Shown here one piece after another: positions 54,353-64,000 of a DNA stretch of 64,000 nucleotides. Each line of letters opens with the position of its first letter. Position 1 is the stretch's first letter. This stretch comes from Acidobacteriota bacterium (GTDB lineage: Bacteria > Acidobacteriota > Terriglobia > Acidiferrales > UBA7541). The notes under the pieces are model-generated. The model did not search any database. It was not told the DNA's origin and saw only the letters and a program-made list of their open reading frames with translations. The DNA lies in contig JABCZF010000001.1 of assembly GCA_013289825.1 (NCBI GenBank), positions 371,911 through 435,910 of the forward strand, written 5' to 3'. The position numbers and the translations under genes are program-made.

Positions 54353-56164
54353 ATGTCTTCTGCCAAAACGACTATCCGCATGGCGGGCATCTGGCTTCTC
54401 TTCCTAGTCGTCTACGCCACAGTTTCTCTGGCTCTCCATCGGGGAAGCCATGCTCTTACCGCTTTCGGCGACTTGTCTCAGTGCCTCGTTCCGCTCCTCG
54501 CCAACGCCGGTCTCCTCCTGAATGCTGGCACTCCTCATTGGCGCAGGAATCTCTTTTGGATGTTGCTCGCCGTGGGTTGCACGCTTTGGATGATCGGCCA
54601 ATTTGACTGGACATACTATGAGCTCTACCTGCACAGGCCGATGCCTGACACGGATCCCATAGACATCGTTTTCTTCCTTCGCGGCATTCCCATGATGGCC
54701 GCGCTGACGCTGCGCCCCCACCTCCAGCGCGGCGAACTTCGTCTGCGCTTCGGCTATTTGGACTTTGCTCTGCTGCTTACCTGGTGGATCTTTCTCTACA
54801 TCTTCATCGTGCTGCCATGGATGTACGCGGTCCCTTCTCTCGCGGAGTACAACTACAACTACGTCCTCCTTCACAATACCGAGAACATGATCATTGTCGG
54901 TGGCTTCGGCTACCTCTGGCTGCGCTCCTCGGGCGCCTGGCGATTGGTTTATGCCAATCTTTTCGGGGCCTCGACGATGTACATGCTCTCTTCCCTCAAC
55001 ATCAACATCGCTCTCGAGTTCAGCCGCTATTACACGGGTAGCTTGTACGATCTTCCCTTGGTTTCCTCTTTTCTTTGGTTCGCTCTCGCCGGCGTCATCG
55101 CTTACCAAAAACGTGCCGCTCTCGAGGCCCCCTCGGGGAACGATTTCGATACGGACTCCGGTAGCTCCCGTGGAGAGGGTGTCGTGCCGGCGTATCTGGC
55201 CATGGCCGCCGTAGTGTCTTTGCCCCTGTTTGCCATTTACACCCTGCGGTTCGCCCACGAAAATCCCGCAATCCGCGATTTCCGGCTGATGACCGTCCTC
55301 CTCGCCTCCATTCCTCTGGCTCTTCTCGTCTTCCTTAGGACTTACCTGGCTGATGCTGATCGCACGCGCCTGCTCTCTAATTCCGAACGCTCGATACAGA
55401 ATCTACAGAGACTCCAGGCGCAAATCGTGCAATCCGAAAAGCTCGTCTCCTTGGGACAATTGGCCGCCGGCGCCGCCCACGAAATCAACAATCCTTTGAC
55501 GGCGATTTTGGGCTTCTCTGATCTTTTGGCCGACGACCGGACTCTTCCCGAAAAAGCCCGCGTCACGGCGTCGAAGATTCGCGATCAGGCTCGTCGCACG
55601 AAAACACTTGTAGGAAATCTTCTCAGCTTTGCCAGGCAGGTCCCCACGGAGCGCACCCTTCTGGACATCAACACGGTGGTCACCAACGCCGTACAGCTTC
55701 GCACCCTGGATCTGCCCACCGGGACCGTGCGCATCGAGCTCCAGCTCGAATCCGTTCTGCCCGGCGTTCGCGGCGATGGAAACCAGTTGATGCAGGTCTT
55801 CTTCAATATGATCAGCAATGCGGTCGATGCCATGGAAGCGGCGCAAGGCGGCGTCCTGACCGTCAAGACCATGCGCGACCGCGCTTATGTCGTCGTCCTT
55901 TTCCTGGATACCGGGCCCGGCGTCAAGGAGCCCCACCGCGTCTTCGATCCTTTCTATACGACCAAGCCCGTAGGGAAAGGCACGGGCCTGGGTCTCAGTA
56001 TTTGCTTCGGCATCGTGCAGGAGCACAGCGGCAGGATCCTCTGCTACAACCGCCAAGAAGGCGGTGCCGCGTTCCGCGTGGAGTTGCCTGCCGTTCTGGC
56101 GGCTCTCCCCACAAAAGAATTGCTGCTCTCCTCTCCGACACCCATTCCACAGAAACCTGTGTGA
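54353..56164 (+). CDS. Membrane sensor histidine kinase
   Basis: A 603-residue kinase. Residues 8-335 hold ten or so hydrophobic helices (AGIWLLFLVVYATVSLALH, LFWMLLAVGCTLWMIGQFDW, FALLLTWWIFLYIFIVLPWM), a membrane sensor without a named domain. The catalytic core follows: HisKA with LAAGAAHEINNPLTAILGFS, N box QVFFNMISNAVDAMEAA, G1 box LDTGPGV and F/G2 boxes [20 protein letters not shown]. The H box with EINNP is typical of NtrB-like kinases, whose partners are often enhancer-binding regulators, but no response regulator is adjacent. It precedes an ABC exporter by about 100 bases on the same strand. Confidence 0.92.
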   Translation: MSSAKTTIRMAGIWLLFLVVYATVSLALHRGSHALTAFGDLSQCLVPLLANAGLLLNAGTPHWRRNLFWMLLAVGCTLWMIGQFDWTYYELYLHRPMPDTDPIDIVFFLRGIPMMAALTLRPHLQRGELRLRFGYLDFALLLTWWIFLYIFIVLPWMYAVPSLAEYNYNYVLLHNTENMIIVGGFGYLWLRSSGAWRLVYANLFGASTMYMLSSLNINIALEFSRYYTGSLYDLPLVSSFLWFALAGVIAYQKRAALEAPSGNDFDTDSGSSRGEGVVPAYLAMAAVVSLPLFAIYTLRFAHENPAIRDFRLMTVLLASIPLALLVFLRTYLADADRTRLLSNSERSIQNLQRLQAQIVQSEKLVSLGQLAAGAAHEINNPLTAILGFSDLLADDRTLPEKARVTASKIRDQARRTKTLVGNLLSFARQVPTERTLLDINTVVTNAVQLRTLDLPTGTVRIELQLESVLPGVRGDGNQLMQVFFNMISNAVDAMEAAQGGVLTVKTMRDRAYVVVLFLDTGPGVKEPHRVFDPFYTTKPVGKGTGLGLSICFGIVQEHSGRILCYNRQEGGAAFRVELPAVLAALPTKELLLSSPTPIPQKPV

Positions 56165-56270
56165 CCTTACCCCTCATCGAGCGCAAACACTCTCGCTCTG
56201 GCGCCTTGTCGTGTGTCGGACTCGTGTTAGAGTCGTGTTGCGAACGGCATTCAAGAAATGGGGAGACGCG

Positions 56271-57059
56271 ATGACGGACGCAGCCATCGTGACCGAAAAA
56301 CTTACGCGCCGCTTCGGCAATTTGACCGCGGTGGACGGTGTCGACCTTACGGTTGCCGCCGGACAGTTTTTCGGCTTTCTCGGGCCCAATGGCGCAGGCA
56401 AGTCCACGACCATCAAGATGCTTACCGGCCTATTGGCCCCGAGCTCCGGCCGCGCGCAACTTCTCGGGCTGGACTTCGCTCGGCATCCGGTCGAGGTCAA
56501 ACGGCAAATCGGCGTTGTTCCCGAGGGCATGGGCCTCTTCGAACGATTGACTGGAGCCGAGTACCTTCAGTTCGTCGGCCGCATGTACGGGCTCGACCGT
56601 CCCACCACGCAGCGCCGCTCCGAAGAGTTGCTGGATTTCATGCAGCTCTCCGACCGCCCCAAAACTTTGATCGCGGACTATTCGCACGGCATGCAGAAAA
56701 AACTGGCGCTGGCCGCGGCGGTGATTCATGGGCCACGAATTCTTTTCCTCGACGAGCCGTTCGAAGGTGTGGATGCTCTTGCCGCCGGCGCGCTCAAAGC
56801 GCTTCTGGGGCGCATGACTGAGCGCGGCGTCACTATCTTCCTTACCTCGCATGTCCTGGAGATTGTCGAGCGTCTCTGCAGCCACGTGGCTATCATTCAC
56901 AAAGGCCGTCTGGTCGCACAGGGTTCGCTTGAAGAGTTGCGCGCGGGAATCGCTGGTGAAGAAGGAAGCAAGACGACTCTCGAGCAAATTTTTCTCTCCA
57001 TCGTGGGCCAGGACGGCGCCCAGCGGCCTCAACTCGAGGAACTCTCGTGGCTGATGTAG
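56271..57059 (+). CDS. ABC transporter ATP-binding protein
   Basis: A 262-residue ATPase starting at ATG 56271 behind GGGGAG; the frame is open upstream only inside the kinase gene. Walker A is GPNGAGKST, the signature motif reads YSHGMQKK (a variant of LSGGQ common in ABC-2 exporters), Walker B is ILFLDEPFEG and the switch is TSHVLE. The end overlaps the permease start by 13 bases, so the two form one transporter. The substrate is unknown. Confidence 0.93.
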   Translation: MTDAAIVTEKLTRRFGNLTAVDGVDLTVAAGQFFGFLGPNGAGKSTTIKMLTGLLAPSSGRAQLLGLDFARHPVEVKRQIGVVPEGMGLFERLTGAEYLQFVGRMYGLDRPTTQRRSEELLDFMQLSDRPKTLIADYSHGMQKKLALAAAVIHGPRILFLDEPFEGVDALAAGALKALLGRMTERGVTIFLTSHVLEIVERLCSHVAIIHKGRLVAQGSLEELRAGIAGEEGSKTTLEQIFLSIVGQDGAQRPQLEELSWLM

Positions 57060-58699
57060 CACGCGTCCCCGCCGTTTGGGAACAAATCCGGCTTGTAGCC
57101 GGGCTCCGCTGGCGGATTCTGCGTAACGGTCTCCGCAAGAAAAACAATCAGTGGGATTTGATTGGAATGATCTTTGCCGGCGTCTTCGCCGCGCTCTTCG
57201 TCCTCGGTTTGTCCCTCGCTTTCTCCTTCGGTGCTTATTCTTTTTTGTCAGGAGGCCACGAAGCCTGGATGGCTTTCCTTTTCTGGGCGATTTTTCTTTA
57301 CTGGCAGCTCTTTCATATTTTCACGGCGGGCTTTGGTGCGGGTTTTGAATTTCGCACCATGCTGCGGTTTCCGCTTAGCCTGCGCGCATTTTATGTCATC
57401 GGCCTGGCCTACGGACTCGCGGATTTTGCCGCTGTCGCCTCTAGTTGTTGGCTCATCGCCATGATCATCGGCGCGGCTAGGGCGAAGCCAACGGTCCTGC
57501 CCACCATGATTGTTATTTCCGCCCTCTTCCTGCTGATGAATGTCACTCTCGAGCGAATGATTGGTTCCTGGCTTGAACGCATCTTGGCCCGTCGCCGCAC
57601 TCGGGAGATCTTTTTCGCCGTATTCATCCTATTGGCGGTCTCGCTTCAATTCCTCAACCCGCTGCTCCAGCGATACGGCCGTGCGGCGCAGCCCTGGGTC
57701 CGCCATGTGCTCCCCTATCTCTCTGTTTTTCCGCCGTCGCTTGCGGGGCGAGCCATCGCCGGCGCGGCACAAGGACACTCCACGGACGTACTTCTCGGCG
57801 CCGCCGGGATCTCCGCCTACGCCCTGCTTTTCAGCGTGTTCCTTTGGCTGCGCTTCGCGACACAATATCGCGGCGAGGAACTGAGCGAGACAGCAGCCCC
57901 GGTCCGCGCCGTCTTGCGTCGCACTTCGCGAACCGCCGAACAGCCCGACGCTCTTGGCCTGCTGACGCCGCAGGTTTCCGCCGTCCTTCGCAAGGAGTTC
58001 CGCTATCTTACGCGCAACAGCTTCGCCTTTTTCCTGCTGATCATGCCTCCCGTTTTTGTTCTGCTATTTACCACGCAATTCGCGGGAAGGCATCCCACGG
58101 CTACCAAGCATCCGGTTTCGACCGAGTTCTTTTTCCCCGGTATGATGGCTTATCTCATCCTCATTCTGATGGCGCCCGCCTACAACAGCTTTGCTTACGA
58201 CGGCAAAGGCATCCAAACGTTTTTCACCTCGCCCGTGAGCTTTCGCGAAGTTTTTCTCGGAAAGAATCTTCTGCAAGTCGCGATGCTCACGTTTGAATTA
58301 ACGCTTTCAATGGCCGCCTTTTCCTACCTCGTGGGGCTTCCCTCGCTCCCCGTTCTGGTGGCCACACTAGCCGCGATCGTGTTCAATGTCACCGGACAGT
58401 TAGCCATCGCCAACTGGTCCTCGCTGTCCTTTCCGCGCAAACTGAATTTCGGCCAGATGCGCGGCCAGCGCCAATCCGGCATGGCCGTACTGGTCTCTTT
58501 TGGCACGCAAATTCTTTTGGGCGCCATCAGCGCTCCGGTCCTCTTTATAAGCCGGTGGACCGGCAATGCCTGGCTTCCCGCGGAAGTGTTTGCATTTCTC
58601 GCCGCCGCGGCAATCGCAGGCTACAGTTCCTCGCTTGATCCCCTCGCCGTCCTCGCCGAAAAAAAGAAAGAAACCTTGATCGACGCGCTGTCCCGATGA
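57047..58699 (+). CDS. ABC-2-type transporter permease
   Basis: A 550-residue membrane protein with about twelve helices, starting at GTG 57047 within the end of the ATPase gene (GAGG nine bases upstream). Helices are seen at FAGVFAALFVLGLSLAFSFG, AFLFWAIFLYWQLFHIFTAG, FFLLIMPPVFVLLFTTQFAG, AYLILILMAPAYNSFAYDGK and VSFGTQILLGAISAPVLFIS. The GKGIQTFFTSPVSFREVFLGK segment is typical of large ABC-2 permeases that work as half-transporter dimers. It converges with the glycosyltransferase gene, four bases apart. Confidence 0.85.
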   Translation: MADVARVPAVWEQIRLVAGLRWRILRNGLRKKNNQWDLIGMIFAGVFAALFVLGLSLAFSFGAYSFLSGGHEAWMAFLFWAIFLYWQLFHIFTAGFGAGFEFRTMLRFPLSLRAFYVIGLAYGLADFAAVASSCWLIAMIIGAARAKPTVLPTMIVISALFLLMNVTLERMIGSWLERILARRRTREIFFAVFILLAVSLQFLNPLLQRYGRAAQPWVRHVLPYLSVFPPSLAGRAIAGAAQGHSTDVLLGAAGISAYALLFSVFLWLRFATQYRGEELSETAAPVRAVLRRTSRTAEQPDALGLLTPQVSAVLRKEFRYLTRNSFAFFLLIMPPVFVLLFTTQFAGRHPTATKHPVSTEFFFPGMMAYLILILMAPAYNSFAYDGKGIQTFFTSPVSFREVFLGKNLLQVAMLTFELTLSMAAFSYLVGLPSLPVLVATLAAIVFNVTGQLAIANWSSLSFPRKLNFGQMRGQRQSGMAVLVSFGTQILLGAISAPVLFISRWTGNAWLPAEVFAFLAAAAIAGYSSSLDPLAVLAEKKKETLIDALSR

Positions 58700-58703
58700 A
58701 ACC

Positions 58704-59834
58704 TCATGCGACCTCCTCCTGACCGGAAATCCCCACACTTCCATCGACAGGACGCAAGGCCTCCGCATAACGGGCGGCAATCGCCTTCCACGAAAAGTAT
58801 TTGTCCTGCGCGCGCCGGCTGCGTTCCGCAAGAACAGCACGATACTCCGGATCGCAAAGCACCTTCAGCAGCGCTTCTCCCAATCCTCTTTGCCTCTTCG
58901 GGTCAGCGAACACCACTCCCGCTTCGGTAATTGGCGACGCCGTTTCTGGACCTTCCAGCGCAACCACTGGCAGTCCACACGCAATCCCTGCAATAGCGCT
59001 TCCGCGCCGCGAAGAGATCCCTCCACGCACAAAGAGTAATACGTCGCAGGAGGCCATGTGCCTTACGATCTCCGCTCCCGGCAAAACTCCCAGCGCGGAG
59101 ACCTCGATCGGCTGCTTGTCCATCAGGTTCTGCAGCGCTTTCTCCGCCGTGTCCGAATGTCGCCCCATCACAACCAGCCGCAACTTTCCCAGTCGTTCCG
59201 CCACAATTTGCAAAGCCTCGGAAATACTAGCGATTTCCCAGATACCGCTTTCGCCCCCGGTAATCCCAAACACAGCAATCGCCGGCAACCTGTTCCCCTC
59301 GCCGTGCGGTACGGTCCAGGCCGTTTCCGGTTCCGGAAGATTTGCGCCCACCGGAATAAAAATGGCTCGCGTGTGCTGGCGTCCAATCCAGGGAATTTTG
59401 CTGAGGGGCACGGTAAAGACGCCGAGATCAGAAGACCGCAGCGCTTCGCTCATCGCATGGTTCTGTGCGCGCCGCCGCAGCTTATCGATGGTGCGGCTGC
59501 CATGGTAGGGCAGGACGTCGTGGTAAACCATGGCGACGCGCGCCCCCGCCTGCCGCAGAATCCGCAGTACTCGCAGAAACCGCAGAGGAAAACCACGCTC
59601 CGACCACGCCAGCGCGGTGTATTGCACCAGCACCCAGCATCCGCGCCAACCCTTCGCTTGCCGCTCGAGCGCGTGCATGGCCGCCGGCCAGCCGTCTTCG
59701 AGCCAGGCGACGCGCGCAAGTTCCCAAGCAAAATCGTGGGCACGCAACGCGCCCGCCAGATATTGGCAATACTCCTCAACCGCATCCGTCGGGGCATCCC
59801 GCCGTCCCAGCAGCGCGATGCATTTTTGCGTCAT
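58704..59834 (-). CDS. GT4-like glycosyltransferase
   Basis: A 376-residue GT-B fold enzyme that would transfer a sugar from a nucleotide donor to a growing surface glycan. The C-terminal donor domain shows the usual pattern: LRLVVMGRHSD, IEVSALGVLPGAEIVRHMAS, then CDVLLFVRGGISSRRGSAIA and GIACGLPVVALEGPE, with a final helix PEYRAVLAERSRRAQDKYFS. The N-terminal acceptor domain has LLGRRDAPTDAVEEYCQYL and MVYHDVLPYHG. It overlaps the stop of the FkbM fragment by four bases (ATGA) and is the last gene of the GDP-fucose locus, so fucose or a fucose-containing acceptor is a reasonable guess. Confidence 0.82.
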   Translation of the reverse strand: MTQKCIALLGRRDAPTDAVEEYCQYLAGALRAHDFAWELARVAWLEDGWPAAMHALERQAKGWRGCWVLVQYTALAWSERGFPLRFLRVLRILRQAGARVAMVYHDVLPYHGSRTIDKLRRRAQNHAMSEALRSSDLGVFTVPLSKIPWIGRQHTRAIFIPVGANLPEPETAWTVPHGEGNRLPAIAVFGITGGESGIWEIASISEALQIVAERLGKLRLVVMGRHSDTAEKALQNLMDKQPIEVSALGVLPGAEIVRHMASCDVLLFVRGGISSRRGSAIAGIACGLPVVALEGPETASPITEAGVVFADPKRQRGLGEALLKVLCDPEYRAVLAERSRRAQDKYFSWKAIAARYAEALRPVDGSVGISGQEEVA

Positions 59835-60139
59835 TGGGGCAGTGCCAGAAGGTGATTAGTGCCGCAGGGCTGCCAGGTGTATGCGAACGGCAAAAGCCTT
59901 TCGAGCCCATCGCGCTGCTTTTCCTCGCTATCGAGTCCGCAGATTATTCCCGGATGTTTTTCCTTCAACAAACGCTGCGCCCTGCGAAACACTTTGACTT
60001 CCACGCCTTGCACGTCGCATGTGGGAAAATCCGGCGGCGCCGGATGCCTGGTTTTCGCTTTATTCCGGGCAGTTCTTTTCCCTTCCAAGATCCACTCTCC
60101 CCCGGCAACCACTACAGACGGATAAAAAGCCGCTGGCAC
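59831..60139 (-). pseudogene. FkbM-family methyltransferase, C-terminal remnant
   Basis: Residues 35-102 read PPDFPTCDVQGVEVKVFRRA, then QRLLKEKHPGIICGLDSEEK and YTWQPCGTNHLLALP. This is the end of an FkbM-type SAM methyltransferase, where intact members have KIDVQGVE, here changed to TCDVQGVE. The SAM-binding N-terminal two thirds are missing and residues 1-30 look unrelated. The junction is only 20 bases from the fcl stop, so the 5' part was probably deleted. Confidence 0.65.
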
Positions 60140-60159
60140 ACGCGCGAGGATCTCCTTCG

Positions 60160-62230
<2,071 letters not shown>

Positions 62231-62593
62231 TGACGATCCGTCCGGCCTCGCATTTTCCCGCAGTTTTGAGAACCGCGCGTCAAAGTCATCTTCAGGGAAG
62301 GCCTCCTTATTGTAGAAGGCGCCCGGGAAAATACAAATAAGTCCCTTGGAGCCGCGTAGCGGGACATAACACCAGGCCACCATCGCCACCGGGAGGCACG
62401 TCCTGCTTTCCGGGCCTCCAGGAAATTGCACGGCGCGCTGGCGTGCTGTCACCACTCGCGATTGGGCACGCTCCAGGCGAGGTAGCCGCGGGGAAGCAGG
62501 CAGGATTTGACCTGCTCCGGATACTGTTCGGCAAATTCCGAAATAGTGAGTTCCAGAATTCTCAGCAAGCCAAGAGCCAGAAGGAAAAAAGGA
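62231..62593. other. Intergenic upstream of gmd
   Basis: About 360 bases. On the minus strand 62449-62590 one frame reads [20 protein letters not shown], then [15 protein letters not shown] and a stop, which looks protein-like, but no start codon with a ribosome site was found. The remainder is presumably the gmd promoter region. Confidence 0.4.
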
Positions 62594-64000
62594 TCACGGG
62601 GGAGGAGGATTCTGCTTGAGCTGCTCGAGGTCGCGCTGCTCGATCTGCTGCATCATGGCTTTGCGGCCAAACAAATACTTTTCGAACTGCATGGTAATCT
62701 GGCGCGGCACAACGAGAAATTGGTTTCGAATCATTTGCGGAAAAGAGATCGCGCCGCGCGCGGGAATGAGGTGCGTGCCCCACTGGAAAATTAGACCAGC
62801 GTTCCACAAGATGAAGCAGCCCAGAAAGACGCAGGCGGCGGCGAACGCGGCGCGACGGGAGCGAAAGATGCGCGTGAAGCGGTCGAGAAAAACGGCAAGC
62901 CCCAGAATAAAAAGCGGGGTAAGCGAAACAAAAAAACGGCTTCCGTACGAAGAGATGCCCGCCCAATCCGGATACGACGCTATGAAATAATAAAACGCCA
63001 GCGTGGCTCCCAAAAAAGCTGCGCCGACGCGAGGCACGCTCCGCCAAAAGGCCACCAGGCCAATCAGGGCAAAGAGAAGAAGCGGTGTCCAGGAAAGCAA
63101 GCCGTGATTCGCAGAGAACAGAACGGAGAAAAGGTAAGGCGAGCGCCACAACCACTGGTCGATGGGAACGTAGCCTGTTTTGAGCATGCTGCCGTAAATG
63201 ATGCGGTGCACGATAAATGTGGGCAGCATGCAAAGAATAAGCGTAATGAAGAAAACGAGATGCCGAGCCATGAGTTGCGAAACATGCGGCGTGCTGGGGG
63301 TCGCTTTTCGGATCGCCGCGCTGTATTCGCGGGCCGCTTCGAACGGCAGTATTACGAATAGAATGACATTGGCGTAGTACACGTTGAGCATCAATCCCGC
63401 CAGCGCTCCGAGCAAGATCCACTGCCCCAGCGTGCGCGCGTCCCGCGTTTCGTGCCAATACCACAAAAAGAGCGCCACCACAAAAGCCGAGTGGGCATGC
63501 GACCATGACGGATTGAAGTACATGTAGACCGGAAGCGAGCTGGCCCACCAGATGGCGAGCGTGGCGAGAAGCGCCCAGGTTTCGTCCACATATTTGCGCG
63601 CGAGTTGAAACGAAATCAGAAGGCCGAGAAAACCGTAGAGCGCTGTCCCCAGCGCCATGGCGATGCGGTAGGGCGTGGAAAAACCGTCCGCGGGAATCGC
63701 CGAGCCCATGGAGCGCGCGAGAAGAACGCCTGCGTGCGTGACGATAAGAAAGGGGGCCCAGAGAATTGCAGGACCCACGGTAAAATGATTTTCAATGTGG
63801 CCGGTGCGGGTGTGAAATTCAGCGCTAGGCTGGCCGTTTTTGTCGAGACGATTTTCGCGAAAGCTGGCGTTGGCTTCTTGATAGTCGCGGGTAAAATCGA
63901 GATTGTGCTGGATCAGCGGAGCACGCGCGAAGGCGTAGTAGCCGACGCCGTCTCCGCGCACCCAGGGATTGAGCATGGGCAGGGAAAGCAGAAAGAGCAC
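62594..64000 (-). CDS. Polytopic membrane protein, GT39/PMT-like (5' end outside window)
   Basis: At least 468 residues with about ten membrane helices; the frame is open at the window edge, so the N-terminus is missing. The visible start (GDGVGYYAFARAPLI and DLDFTRDYQEA-like acidic segment) resembles the first periplasmic loop of GT-C glycosyltransferases, where an aspartate pair binds the lipid-linked donor. Later stretches include WWASSLPVYMYFNPSWSHAH, SPYLFSVLFSANHGLLSWTP and GSRFFVSLTPLFILGLAVFL, a pattern found in acidobacterial integral membrane proteins near glycan loci. It is upstream of gmd/fcl on the same strand and may move a lipid-linked sugar to a protein or glycan. Confidence 0.75.
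   Translation of the reverse strand: MLFLLSLPMLNPWVRGDGVGYYAFARAPLIQHNLDFTRDYQEANASFRENRLDKNGQPSAEFHTRTGHIENHFTVGPAILWAPFLIVTHAGVLLARSMGSAIPADGFSTPYRIAMALGTALYGFLGLLISFQLARKYVDETWALLATLAIWWASSLPVYMYFNPSWSHAHSAFVVALFLWYWHETRDARTLGQWILLGALAGLMLNVYYANVILFVILPFEAAREYSAAIRKATPSTPHVSQLMARHLVFFITLILCMLPTFIVHRIIYGSMLKTGYVPIDQWLWRSPYLFSVLFSANHGLLSWTPLLLFALIGLVAFWRSVPRVGAAFLGATLAFYYFIASYPDWAGISSYGSRFFVSLTPLFILGLAVFLDRFTRIFRSRRAAFAAACVFLGCFILWNAGLIFQWGTHLIPARGAISFPQMIRNQFLVVPRQITMQFEKYLFGRKAMMQQIEQRDLEQLKQNPPPP

Noticed and set aside
62449..62590. Short protein-like minus-strand frame ending [15 protein letters not shown]
   Set aside because: No start codon with a ribosome site and no recognised family; it may be the tail of a lost gene but cannot be supported as a feature.

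Overview
The window is a stretch of chromosome from a bacterium that is almost certainly a member of the Acidobacteriota, probably an uncultured soil or peat lineage. The evidence is the combination of Oar-like TonB-dependent receptors, long MacB-type permeases of the acidobacterial ADOP class (two complete, one decayed, one lone periplasmic domain) with a PadR regulator, a CadC-type DNA-binding domain fused to a TolB-like propeller, a kumamolisin (S53) protease with Ig-like repeats, a ScyD/ScyE-like propeller protein and a DUF2934 protein. Base composition is moderately GC-rich. No phage, integrase, transposase, CRISPR array or rRNA was seen; one tRNA-Ser(UGA) is present.

Layout. 0-6 kb: end of a TonB receptor; two damaged cupredoxin genes behind a Tat-exported metallophosphoesterase, divergent from an ECF sigma/anti-sigma pair; a DUF2934/Hsp20-like protein; a broken HxlR regulator; and a DsrE-family gene with an in-frame UGA where relatives have the catalytic cysteine. 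6-18 kb: ScyD-like propeller, CadC/TolB protein, and a minus-strand carbohydrate-use block (GH3 beta-glucosidase, aldo/keto reductase, GlcG/HbpS-like protein, sodium:solute symporter), then fragments of a GH79-type glycosidase and an alpha/beta hydrolase around a carbohydrate-binding protein. 18-32 kb: giant S53 protease, tRNA-Ser, two hypothetical envelope proteins, a Phd/PIN toxin-antitoxin pair whose toxin is dead, a receiver-domain fragment, a lipoprotein made from one MacB periplasmic domain, and an ADOP permease. 32-41 kb: orphan receiver protein, full TonB receptor, permease debris, then a PadR-ADOP operon with a clear promoter/operator, and a pyruvoyl-dependent arginine decarboxylase.

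41-54 kb: a secreted beta-helix protein, then a tightly coupled five-gene operon (large helical-repeat protein, J-like protein without HPD, GrpE-like protein, divergent Hsp70, zinc-ribbon protein) that looks like a self-contained alternative Hsp70 machine; then a MASE1 hybrid histidine kinase and a 17-bp tandem repeat. 54-64 kb: membrane histidine kinase, ABC exporter pair, and a surface-polysaccharide locus on the minus strand (membrane glycosyltransferase-like protein, gmd, fcl, FkbM fragment, glycosyltransferase) that makes and probably uses GDP-L-fucose.

The observations most worth following are the UGA-containing DsrE gene (candidate selenoprotein) and the J-like/GrpE/Hsp70 operon. Much of 16.6-28.1 kb and the first 6 kb is gene debris, and single-base frameshifts there could be real decay or assembly error.
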